A stretch of DNA of 6,388 bases from Nitrospirota bacterium (lineage in GTDB: Bacteria; Nitrospirota; Nitrospiria; Nitrospirales; Nitrospiraceae): NCBI GenBank assembly GCA_016201805.1, contig JACQCB010000049.1, positions 1 to 6,388 of the forward strand. The letters run 5' to 3'. The notes under the pieces were generated by a model that was given only the letters and a program-made list of their open reading frames with translations, did not search any database and was not told the DNA's origin. How positions within the stretch are numbered: the first letter of the stretch is position 1; each line of letters begins with the position of its first letter. Of the stretch, positions 1 to 6,110 are shown one piece after another. A program made the position numbers and the translations under genes.

Positions 1-473
1 CGTTCAGGGAAGACCTCTATTACCGTCTTGCGGTTCTCCCCCTGGTCCTGCCTCCGTTACGCGACCGGCGCGAAGACATCCCCCTCCTGGTCCAGCACTT
101 CGTGGCGGCCTCTTCCAAACGGCATCGGAAGGCGCCGCCGGTCGTCACGCCTGAGGCCATGAAGGCGCTGACGGAAGCCCCCTGGCCCGGCAATATCCGA
201 GAGTTGGAACACACGATCGAGCGGGTTGTCGTCACCGCTCAGGGAACCCGGCTCACGCGTCAGGATTTTCCGGGAACCTCCGAGACCGTGCCGGCCCGGA
301 CGGCCGACATTGATCTCCGCAGCGTGGCCCGCAATGCCGCACAAGTCGCCGAGCGAGCCCGCATCATGGAAGCCCTTCATCAGGCCTCCGGGAAAAAAAC
401 CCGCGCCGCCCGCACGTTGAAAATCAGCCGTGCCAGTCTCTACAACAAATTGCGTGCTTATGGGATCGATTAA
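1..473 (+). CDS. Sigma-54-dependent transcriptional activator (NtrC family), C-terminal part
   Basis: This is the 3' end of a gene whose start lies before the window; the frame begins at base 3 and shows 156 residues before TAA at 471-473. The first residues (FREDLYYRL, then LPPLRDRREDIPLL) are the typical late part of the sigma-54-interacting AAA+ ATPase, with the arginine-finger region. WPGNIREL starts at visible residue 61 and is the sensor II motif of the family. Visible residues about 121-156 form a Fis-type helix-turn-helix (AARTLKISRASLYNKL). Such proteins bind DNA 100-200 bp upstream of a promoter and use ATP to open sigma-54 polymerase complexes. The N-terminal sensory or receiver domain is outside the window, so whether it is a response regulator cannot be told. 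A sigma-54 promoter lies about 215 bp downstream, before the oxidase gene, which makes that gene the likely target. The family call is very secure; the target is inferred. Confidence 0.96.
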   Translation, partial: FREDLYYRLAVLPLVLPPLRDRREDIPLLVQHFVAASSKRHRKAPPVVTPEAMKALTEAPWPGNIRELEHTIERVVVTAQGTRLTRQDFPGTSETVPARTADIDLRSVARNAAQVAERARIMEALHQASGKKTRAARTLKISRASLYNKLRAYGID

Positions 474-532
474 TGTCCATCTGCCCCATATCGCTACAAT
501 CGCCAGATAAATTCGTCCAACGAAATGGACAT
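473..532. repeat. Spaced inverted repeat ATGTCCAT / ATGGACAT
   Basis: An 8-base arm at 473-480 is the exact reverse complement of 525-532, with 44 bases between. It begins at the last base of the activator stop codon. The arms could be two half-sites or two separate binding sites for a regulator; a related CTGTCCA occurs at 579-585. No T-run follows, so it does not look like a terminator. It may be chance. Confidence 0.35.
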
Positions 533-538
533 CGTAAC

Positions 539-556
539 CTCTTGAACTATCAAGAG
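539..556. promoter_or_regulatory. Palindrome CTCTTGA-ACTA-TCAAGAG, candidate upstream activator site
   Basis: Two perfect 7-base arms flank a 4-base centre. The centre lies about 168 bp upstream of the start site predicted from the sigma-54 promoter, within the usual range for enhancer sites of NtrC-type activators. No T-run follows the second arm, which argues against it being the terminator of the upstream gene. The palindrome is directly visible; its role as the binding site of the neighbouring activator is inference. Confidence 0.5.
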
Positions 557-688
557 ACGCTTTGCTTGGCTGTCTCCACTGTCCAATCAGGTGGAAATAG
601 GCCTCAGCGATAAAAACAGGACTGATTTTGCGTCAGATCAAAGCTGCTGTTATTAAAAGTAAATTAGTCGTAGGCGCCTTCTCGTGAC

Positions 689-705
689 TTGGCATATCAC
701 TTGCG
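689..705 (+). promoter_or_regulatory. Sigma-54 (-24/-12) promoter
   Basis: The sequence TTGGCATATCACTTGCG carries the invariant GG (691-692) and GC (703-704) separated by exactly 10 bases, within good TTGGCA and TTGC contexts (consensus YTGGCACG-N4-TTGCW). Taking the C at 704 as -12 puts +1 near 715-716. It sits between a sigma-54 activator gene and the oxidase gene, in the orientation that reads into the oxidase. An A/T-rich stretch (about 640-668) lies just upstream and could serve as a bend. This is the strongest promoter signal in the window. Confidence 0.85.
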
Positions 706-717
706 TTTGTCTGAGCC

Positions 718-800
718 GCTGACGGAAGGCAGGGTACTAGGACCGGCCTCCGAACGACCCTGACCTGTCTTCACAGAAGGGCCTTCCGTCGGCATTTTTT
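718..800 (+). terminator. Structured leader element ending in an intrinsic-terminator-like stem and T-run (attenuator or small-RNA end)
   Basis: Bases 718-730 pair with 781-793 over 13 positions with one G-U pair; the core GACGGAAGGC / GCCTTCCGTC is a perfect 10-mer. A single A and then six T's (795-800) follow. The 50-base loop contains two further helices: AGGGT (731-735) with ACCCT (757-761), and CTGT (765-768) with ACAG (773-776) around a CTTC tetraloop. The transcript predicted from the sigma-54 promoter starts at about 716, almost exactly at the base of the closing stem. The element could therefore be a transcription attenuator or sensor in the oxidase leader, or a short sigma-54-driven RNA of about 85 nt. 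The pairing is visible; the role is inferred. I did not recognise a known riboswitch class. Confidence 0.6.
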
Positions 801-948
801 ACTTTCGCGTCTTTGTCTGTTTTTGTAGAGCAACGTAACCAAACGTAACCAGAAGGAGGGTTCACAGGAAAAGATGGATGATTCAAGGCCCGAATATGAA
901 TTTCAGTCAGCCGGTCGGTCGATCGGCTGTGTACGTTCACAGAAAGGA
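770..948 (+). repeat. Three dispersed copies of TTCACAG in the leader
   Basis: TTCACAG occurs at 770-776, 861-867 and 936-942. Each copy is followed by a purine-rich tract: AAGGG after the first, GAAAAG before ATG 874, and AAAGGAGG before ATG 958. The spacings are 91 and 75 bases. The copies could be a repeated protein or RNA target, or traces of duplication of a ribosome-binding segment. The second copy reads ACAGGA, loosely like a CsrA/RsmA target, which is speculative. Confidence 0.4.
832..850 (+). repeat. Tandem 9-mer AACGTAACC x2
   Basis: AACGTAACC occurs at 832-840 and 842-850, one base apart, giving a 10-base period close to one DNA turn. The core CGTAACC also occurs at 533-539, next to the upstream palindrome. 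It lies between the leader T-run and the first purine-rich tract. It could be an operator, or a leader RNA repeat. Function unknown. Confidence 0.4.
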
Positions 949-961
949 GGCCGTGTTATGA
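878..961 (+). CDS. Possible 27-codon leader ORF overlapping the oxidase start
   Basis: An ATG at 878 opens a 27-codon frame that ends in TGA at 959-961, overlapping the oxidase ATG (958-960) as ATGA, the usual layout of translational coupling. AGGAA at 866-870 lies 7 bases before this ATG, and a stronger AAGGAGGG lies further up at 853-860. The peptide begins MIQGPNMNFS, has no clear domain, and is not enriched in one amino acid. A hairpin, CAGCCG (908-913) with CGGCTG (924-929), lies inside it. The strong Shine-Dalgarno at 853-860 has no other well-spaced ATG, since the in-frame oxidase ATG at 874 is 13 bases away. I see it as a candidate coupling or leader peptide; chance is a real alternative. 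Confidence 0.3.
   Translation: MIQGPNMNFSQPVGRSAVYVHRKEAVL
943..950 (+). promoter_or_regulatory. Ribosome binding site fixing the oxidase start at 958
   Basis: AAAGGAGG is a near-perfect Shine-Dalgarno ending 7 bases before ATG 958. The competing in-frame ATG at 874 would add 28 polar residues ahead of the signal peptide and would place this ribosome binding site inside the coding sequence. The start at 958 puts the basic end of the signal peptide (MRLLKFTRGRH) directly at the N-terminus. Confidence 0.85.
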
Positions 962-3900
962 GGTTGTTGAAGTTTACCCGCGGACGACACGTCACCCGCG
1001 TGGCGGTCGGTCTGCAAGCAGTGCTTCTGGCGAGTAGCCTGGTGGCTTCGCCGAGCCTGTTCGCGGCTGGAGCGGACGCGTCGCATCAGCATCGTGCGAC
1101 TCCCGTTTCCGGTCCTGTCGCCGGCGCCACCTGGCAGGAATCCCTGAAGGCCCAGACGAAAGTCGAGGAAGCCCTCGAGGGGCGTGCCGGCCGCTCCGAA
1201 GTGATCGAAATGCAGCACAATCGGCTCATGCGCAAGATGGACGAGCAGATGGCGCAGGATGCCCAGGCGCATCAGACATCCGGCTTGTTCAACGGCATGT
1301 CGTCGATGCACCAGTACATGGGGCAGGATGGGTCCAGCTTCCTGCTGATGTCGGACAACAATGTCGAACCGGTCTCGATGGCCGGCGGCAAGTGTCCGGC
1401 CGGCACCTCGACGAAGCACTATGACATCTCCATGATCAACGTCGAGATCACGCTGAACCGGTGGCAGGATTACTATCCCGGCTACATGTACGTGCTGAGC
1501 GGCAACATCGACAAGGTCCGGGCGGAAGAGGCCAGGAACAAGGCCGCGCGCGAAAAGGAAGGGTTCGATCCCGGCGCGGTGAGCACCGGCCTCCAGGGCG
1601 ACATCATTCAGCCGCTGGCGATCCGGGCCAACCAGGGCGATTGCGTGAAGATCACGCTGCGCAACAAAATGGCGGACGAAGCGGGCAGCCTGCATATCCA
1701 GTCCGCCGGCATGATCGTCAGCACCACCGGGAAAGCGGCGACGACCACGAACCCGGATTCCGTCGTGGAACCCGGCAAGTCGGTGGAGATGGAATGGTAC
1801 ATCCGCCCCGACACGCAGGAAGGCGTGCGGCAGTTCCACTCCTACAGCCACGATCGTGAGCTGACGGTGCTGGGCCTGTTCGGCGCGTTCATCGTCGAGC
1901 CGAAGGGCTCCACCTACCTGGATCCGCTCGGCACCGGCCAGGCGACTGAAGCCAAGAGCGGCTGGCAGGTGATGATCGACAACGGGTCCGGCCCCGACTT
2001 CCGCGAGCACGTGATCTTCTATCACGAGATCGGGGACGAGGCGTTCCGGCCCTTGAACAAGAAGGGCGACTTCCTCCCGCAGCGCGATCCGCTGACCGAC
2101 GCCTATCGTCCGGGCGGCCGCGCGCTGAACTACCGCAGCGAGCCCTTCGGCATCGACGAGATGCACTTGCAGCATGAGTACTTCGGATTCGAAGACGAGT
2201 CCATGGCCTACAGCGCCTATACCTTCGGCGACCCGCCGACGACGATCCCGCGCGGGTACCTGGGCGATCCGACCAAGTGGCGCATCGTGCACGGCGGATC
2301 CGAGGTGTTCCACTCCCACCATCCGCACAGCGGGTCCATCCGTTGGGTCCGTAGCCCGAGGGCGGAACCGCAAGACTTCTGGGCCGCGGCCCAGGACGGA
2401 CCGATCAAGTACCCGGTCGTCCGGACCAAGTCCGATCGCGTGGACGTGGAAGTGATCGGGCCTTCTGAAGCGCTCGACCTGGAAGCCGAAGGCGGCGCGG
2501 GCCAGTCTCAGCACTTGGCCGGCGAATTCCTCTTCCATTGCCACGTGGCACATCACTATGTCGCGGGCATGTGGGGCTACGGCCGTGTGTACAACACGTT
2601 GCAGGTGGGCGCAGGCCACACCGACACGATGCCGGACATGCGGGAGTTGCCGGATCGGCTTGGCCGCATGAAGATGGGCGTGACCTCCGACAAGTTGATC
2701 GGCACGACCGTGGACTGGTTCGGGAAAAAGTTCAAGATCGTGGACCGGAAGCAGAAGACCAACTGGAAGGCCGACCCGGCCATCGTGAACATCAAGGACT
2801 GGGTCGAGATGTACCTGCCGGCCCAAGGCAAGCCGGGCCACACGGACGACGAGAAGGGCCAGATCATGTCCTACGACTCGACCGTCTGGGACTGGAAATG
2901 GGACGGCGATGTGGCCAAGGGCGAGCGGGAGAGCACGGCGAAGTATCCGAAGTATCCCGCCGCCGCCAAGTGGGATGACAGCACCAGGCCGGCGATTCTC
3001 TTTGAACCGTTGACCGGCAAGATGTCCTGGCCGCTGTTCAAGCCGCACTTCGGCAAGCGCGTGCCGTTCTCCGCGAACCACAGCGGCGCACCGTGGCTGG
3101 AACCGATCCACAACGACGAGAACGGCGAGCGGACCAGCGAGCCGGCCAAGCCGGGTGAGCAGGGCCGTTGGAGTCTCTGTCCGGACAATGCGAATCAGAA
3201 GTTCTACAACATCAAGTTCATCCGACTCCCCATCACCCTGGCCAAGAAGCAGGGGAAGGAAGCGGCGATCACGGACAAGGACGGCCTGATCTATGTGCTG
3301 GCCGAAGAAGAGAAGCTGGTCAGGGCCGACGATGATCTGAAGTACCCGCTCGTGATCCGCGCAAACGTGTACGATTGCGTGGACTCGATCCTCACCAGCG
3401 AGTGGGACGACGACGAATTCACGAACTTCCAGGCCTCGAAGATCAACATCCATCCCCACTTCTTCCAATTCGACACGGGGAACTCGGATGGCGTGATCTC
3501 GGGCTTCGAGTACGAGATGTCGGTCCGGCCCTACACCATGCACGAGAAGAAGAACAAGCATGGGTTGCCGGTGCCGATGAACTCCAAGCTCACGGAAGCG
3601 GTGAAAGCGGGCGCCAGGACCATCCACATCAAGATGGCGACCGGCGCCACGAAGTATCATCCGAACACGGAGTTGCAGGTCGGTGCGGATTGCTTGACTC
3701 CAAGCAAGGATGCCGCCACCTCGCTCAAGCGGGAAGAAAGCTGCGCGGAAATCGCCCGGATCAAGGAGATCAAGGGCGATGAGATCACGTTCTTCAAGCC
3801 GTTGAAGAACAACCACCCGGCAGGCGACATCGTCACGCCGGAGTTCGTCCGCTATCGGTGGTGGGTGGACGTGGACCTGGGCACCGTGTTCTGGCACGAC

Positions 3901-6006
3901 CATGCGTTCGGCGCGACGACCTGGCCGCACGGCGGGTTCGGTGTGACGCTCGTGGAGCCCTTTGGGTCGACCTACCATGATCCCAAGAACGGCAAGTTGG
4001 TGTGGAGCGGTCCGATCGCGGACATCCACAGCACCGAACCGATCGGCTACGGGGTCACCGGCTCCTTCCGCGAGCTGATGGTCTCGATCCACGACACGGT
4101 GCCGCATACGGTGAACACCGTGTCGGCCGGCAACCCTCCGGGCCAACCGATCGAGGTGGCGCTGGAAGCCGGCAAGACTGTCTCGTTCCAGATGCCGGAC
4201 AAGATCCTGGCCTCGCCGAATCCGTACATCAACGGCGGGACGCACACGACGGGCAGCGGCCTGAACTTCCGGGCTGAACCCTTCGCGCAACGGCTGGCGA
4301 ACAATCCGGACACCTCGGTGCTGTTCAGCAGCGCCATCCACGGGGACCCGGACACGCCGCTGTTGCGGGCCTACACCGGCGACACGGTCGTGTTCCGGCT
4401 GTTGCATCAGTTGATGAATGAATCGCACGTCTGGACGATCGCCGGTCATACCTTCCTGACCGAGCGGTACGCCGGGGATGCCAATCGGAAGTACTCGATC
4501 CACGTCGGGATCGCCGAGCGGTACGACCTAGTGACCAAGGCGGGCGGTTTCCAAGGCATGCCGGGGGACTACATCCACTTCAACGGCCGGAGTTCGCACT
4601 TCGCCGAAGGTGGATGGGGGATCTTCCGGGTGCTCGGCAAGGAAGTCGCCGACCTGCAGAAGCTGCCGTCCGGGACCCGCCCCGGCGACATCCCGGCGAC
4701 ACCCTCCTCCGCCTGCCCGGCCGACGCGCCGGTGAAGACCTTCAACGTGGTGGCGCTGGACCGCCCGTTGAAACTGAACCCGAAGGCGCCGGACACGATC
4801 GAGGTGGACTTCGAGCGGAAGATCGAGATGACGGTCCCGGAGGGCAAGATCTTCGCCCTTGAAGGGGAAGCGACGAAGGTCGGGGGGACGGTGATGCCGA
4901 GCCCGCTGACGCTGCGCGTGAACCTCGGGGACTGCGTCAAGGTCAATCTGAAGAACAAGATGGCCAAAAGCCGGGCGTCCTTCTTCGCGCCGGGCCTGGC
5001 CTTCGATCCGAAGGACTCGATGGGTCTGAACGTCGGCAACAACGGCGGCGATCAGACCGTGGCCCCGGGCCAGAGCCGCACTTACACCTACTACGCGCAT
5101 CCTGCCAACAAGGAGACGACGTCGCTGGTGTGGGACGGCGGCAACATCGTGGTCAACCCGCGCAACGGGCTCTATGGGGCGATCGTCGTCGGGCCTCGCG
5201 GATCGCAGTACCGCGATCCGGTGACCGGCGAGGACCTCTCGCAGAAGAACGCCTGGCGCGCGGACGTGATCGTGGACCGGAGCCTGTCGGAGAATGCCGG
5301 CAAGGCCAACTACCGGGATGTGGCCCTCTTCTTCCAGGACGAGGACAACATCATCGGAACGGCGTTCATGCCCTACGTCCAGAACGTGGCGGGACTGACG
5401 TCGGTGAACTACCGCTCGGAACCCTACAAGTTCCGTGAGGAACAGGGCTGCTCGCTGAGCAAAGTGTTCATGCCCTGCAAAGTGGACGCCCCGGAAGATC
5501 CCGTGACGCCGCTCATCGAGGCGCATACGGGTGACGCAGTCCGGATCCACGTGATCGGCGCCAACAACGAGCAGAACGGCATGTTCTCGGTGGAAGGCCA
5601 TGAGTGGCCCATCGAGCCCTACATGCCGGGCGCCGACATGATCAGCGTGGTGGAGTACTCCGGGTCCGAGACCCTGGATGTCTTCCTGCGCGGCGGCGCG
5701 GGCGGGCCGGCCCGGTTGGTCGGCGACTACATCTGGTCCAACCAGCGGCTGCCCTACACGCAGTCCGGACAGTGGGGCTACTTCCGGGTGCTGCCGGCGC
5801 GGGCGGGCCGGCCCGGTTGGTCGGCGACTACATCTGGTCCAACCAGCGGCTGCCCTACACGCAGTCCGGACAGTGGGGCTACTTCCGGGTGCTGCCCAGC
5901 GGCGATCAGCGGATTCTTCCGCTGTCGAGCGGCGCAGGGGCTCCCAAGAGCGCGGAGGCTCAGCCGAGCCAGCCTGGAGTCGCACAGGCGATTCCGACCG
6001 CGATGA
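958..6006 (+). CDS. Giant secreted six-domain multicopper oxidase (MofA/McoA-like), 3' end frameshifted by a duplication
   Basis: As read it encodes 1682 aa. Residues 1-36 form a signal peptide (basic start, hydrophobic core, SLFA before the likely cut), so the enzyme acts outside the cytoplasm. Residues 85-141 hold nine methionines and three histidines. Then come three units, each of two cupredoxin-like domains, marked by repeated C-P (146, 741, 1253), DCV (C229, C807, C1326) and N[YF]R[SA]EP (391, 1103, 1484). Copper ligands are intact only once. L3 is H452-x2-H455-x-H457, and L4 is HCH 527-529 with H533 and M538 (type 1 copper, Met axial), both in unit 1. L1 is HPH 832-834 and L2 is HDH 980-982, both in unit 2. 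Known multicopper oxidases couple one-electron substrate oxidation to O2 reduction. MofA (Leptothrix) and McoA/MnxG are giant relatives linked to Mn(II) oxidation, but here the substrate is inferred. After P1613 the frame is wrong because of a 101-bp duplication; the undisturbed gene would end at 6011 (1650 aa). Regulation is probably by sigma-54. Confidence 0.93.
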   Translation: MRLLKFTRGRHVTRVAVGLQAVLLASSLVASPSLFAAGADASHQHRATPVSGPVAGATWQESLKAQTKVEEALEGRAGRSEVIEMQHNRLMRKMDEQMAQDAQAHQTSGLFNGMSSMHQYMGQDGSSFLLMSDNNVEPVSMAGGKCPAGTSTKHYDISMINVEITLNRWQDYYPGYMYVLSGNIDKVRAEEARNKAAREKEGFDPGAVSTGLQGDIIQPLAIRANQGDCVKITLRNKMADEAGSLHIQSAGMIVSTTGKAATTTNPDSVVEPGKSVEMEWYIRPDTQEGVRQFHSYSHDRELTVLGLFGAFIVEPKGSTYLDPLGTGQATEAKSGWQVMIDNGSGPDFREHVIFYHEIGDEAFRPLNKKGDFLPQRDPLTDAYRPGGRALNYRSEPFGIDEMHLQHEYFGFEDESMAYSAYTFGDPPTTIPRGYLGDPTKWRIVHGGSEVFHSHHPHSGSIRWVRSPRAEPQDFWAAAQDGPIKYPVVRTKSDRVDVEVIGPSEALDLEAEGGAGQSQHLAGEFLFHCHVAHHYVAGMWGYGRVYNTLQVGAGHTDTMPDMRELPDRLGRMKMGVTSDKLIGTTVDWFGKKFKIVDRKQKTNWKADPAIVNIKDWVEMYLPAQGKPGHTDDEKGQIMSYDSTVWDWKWDGDVAKGERESTAKYPKYPAAAKWDDSTRPAILFEPLTGKMSWPLFKPHFGKRVPFSANHSGAPWLEPIHNDENGERTSEPAKPGEQGRWSLCPDNANQKFYNIKFIRLPITLAKKQGKEAAITDKDGLIYVLAEEEKLVRADDDLKYPLVIRANVYDCVDSILTSEWDDDEFTNFQASKINIHPHFFQFDTGNSDGVISGFEYEMSVRPYTMHEKKNKHGLPVPMNSKLTEAVKAGARTIHIKMATGATKYHPNTELQVGADCLTPSKDAATSLKREESCAEIARIKEIKGDEITFFKPLKNNHPAGDIVTPEFVRYRWWVDVDLGTVFWHDHAFGATTWPHGGFGVTLVEPFGSTYHDPKNGKLVWSGPIADIHSTEPIGYGVTGSFRELMVSIHDTVPHTVNTVSAGNPPGQPIEVALEAGKTVSFQMPDKILASPNPYINGGTHTTGSGLNFRAEPFAQRLANNPDTSVLFSSAIHGDPDTPLLRAYTGDTVVFRLLHQLMNESHVWTIAGHTFLTERYAGDANRKYSIHVGIAERYDLVTKAGGFQGMPGDYIHFNGRSSHFAEGGWGIFRVLGKEVADLQKLPSGTRPGDIPATPSSACPADAPVKTFNVVALDRPLKLNPKAPDTIEVDFERKIEMTVPEGKIFALEGEATKVGGTVMPSPLTLRVNLGDCVKVNLKNKMAKSRASFFAPGLAFDPKDSMGLNVGNNGGDQTVAPGQSRTYTYYAHPANKETTSLVWDGGNIVVNPRNGLYGAIVVGPRGSQYRDPVTGEDLSQKNAWRADVIVDRSLSENAGKANYRDVALFFQDEDNIIGTAFMPYVQNVAGLTSVNYRSEPYKFREEQGCSLSKVFMPCKVDAPEDPVTPLIEAHTGDAVRIHVIGANNEQNGMFSVEGHEWPIEPYMPGADMISVVEYSGSETLDVFLRGGAGGPARLVGDYIWSNQRLPYTQSGQWGYFRVLPARAGRPGWSATTSGPTSGCPTRSPDSGATSGCCPAAISGFFRCRAAQGLPRARRLSRASLESHRRFRPR
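3616..3840 (+). other. Beta-rich insertion between the two copper-binding motifs of domain 3
   Basis: Residues about 887-961 of the oxidase lie between the HPH (832-834) and HDH (980-982) ligand pairs, which are usually only about 40-60 residues apart in laccase-type enzymes. The segment has the rhythm of a small beta domain: ARTIHIKM, then ELQVGAD, IARIKEIKGDEITF and PLKNNHPAGDIV. It contains two cysteines (C912, C929) that could form a disulfide. The pattern resembles small beta modules found as inserts in secreted or structural proteins; I cannot name the family with certainty. Confidence 0.45.
5694..5896 (+). repeat. Exact 101-bp tandem duplication causing a frameshift
   Basis: Bases 5694-5795 recur without a single mismatch at 5795-5896 (period 101, sharing the C at 5795). 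The unit encodes the vestigial L4 segment of the last cupredoxin domain (GDYIWSNQ...GQWGYFRVLP). Because 101 is not a multiple of three, the second copy is read in the wrong frame, which gives a 69-residue low-complexity tail rich in S, G, R and P, ending at TGA 6004-6006. Removing one copy restores a clean frame that ends SGDQRILPL...IPTAMK at TAG 6009-6011. The left end is very G+C-rich (5694-5715), which favours slippage. Perfect identity means either a very recent event or an assembly error. Confidence 0.95.
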
Positions 6007-6030
6007 AGTAGTGGCGCTGGCATAGTATGC

Positions 6031-6080
6031 CGCAGGGGGGCAGCGTCGGTTGTTCAATCGGCGCTGCCCCCTGTGTTTTA
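6031..6080 (+). terminator. Intrinsic terminator after the oxidase gene
   Basis: CAGGGGG and CAGCG (6033-6045, with one bulged G) pair with CGCTG and CCCCCTG (6062-6073) in a 12-bp G+C-rich stem, extendable by G-U and C-G pairs at both ends. It is followed by TGTTTTA (6074-6080). It lies 20 bases after the restored stop codon at 6011. The T-run is short but the stem is very stable. It would separate the oxidase transcript from the next gene unless read through. Confidence 0.8.
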
Positions 6081-6110
6081 TAAGGAAATACGCGTGGCAC
6101 AAGAACGCTT

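Noticed and set aside
539..556. The palindrome as a terminator of the upstream activator gene
   Set aside because: The stem is only moderately G+C-rich and is followed by ACGCTTTGC, without a T-run. An enhancer-type binding site fits better.
634..650. IHF-like site (GATCAAAGCTGCTGTT) between the enhancer and the promoter
   Set aside because: The core ATCAA is present but the TTR half is not at the required spacing. The A/T-rich context alone is not enough for a call.
474..873. A hidden protein gene in the long gap after the activator
   Set aside because: Stops are frequent in all frames, base composition is lower in G+C than the flanking genes, and no frame of useful length has a ribosome site. 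The gap is better explained by regulatory elements.
874..957. Upstream in-frame start of the oxidase at ATG 874
   Set aside because: It would put 28 polar residues before the signal peptide and bury a near-perfect Shine-Dalgarno (943-950) in the coding region. It remains possible only as a minor form.
937..4503. A 1188-codon open frame on the minus strand opposite the oxidase, followed by a 568-codon one at 4528-6234
   Set aside because: Both lie opposite a plus-strand gene with clear copper motifs and a signal peptide. Their translations are rich in R, H, V and L with no recognisable domain, as expected from the antisense of a G+C-rich gene with few stop triplets.
5694..5896. The duplication as a CRISPR array or mobile-element footprint
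   Set aside because: There are only two copies in direct contact with no spacer, no terminal inverted repeats, and the unit is ordinary coding sequence of the last domain.
5604..6011. A separate plus-strand gene overlapping the end of the oxidase in another frame
   Set aside because: Its C-terminal half is the true oxidase frame after the duplicated 101 bp, and its N-terminal half is out-of-frame oxidase sequence. It is a by-product of the frameshift.
6095..6108. TGGCAC...GC resembling a second sigma-54 promoter before the last gene
   Set aside because: The GG and GC are separated by 9 rather than 10 bases, and the -12 half (ACGCTT) is poor. A spacing error of one usually abolishes sigma-54 recognition.
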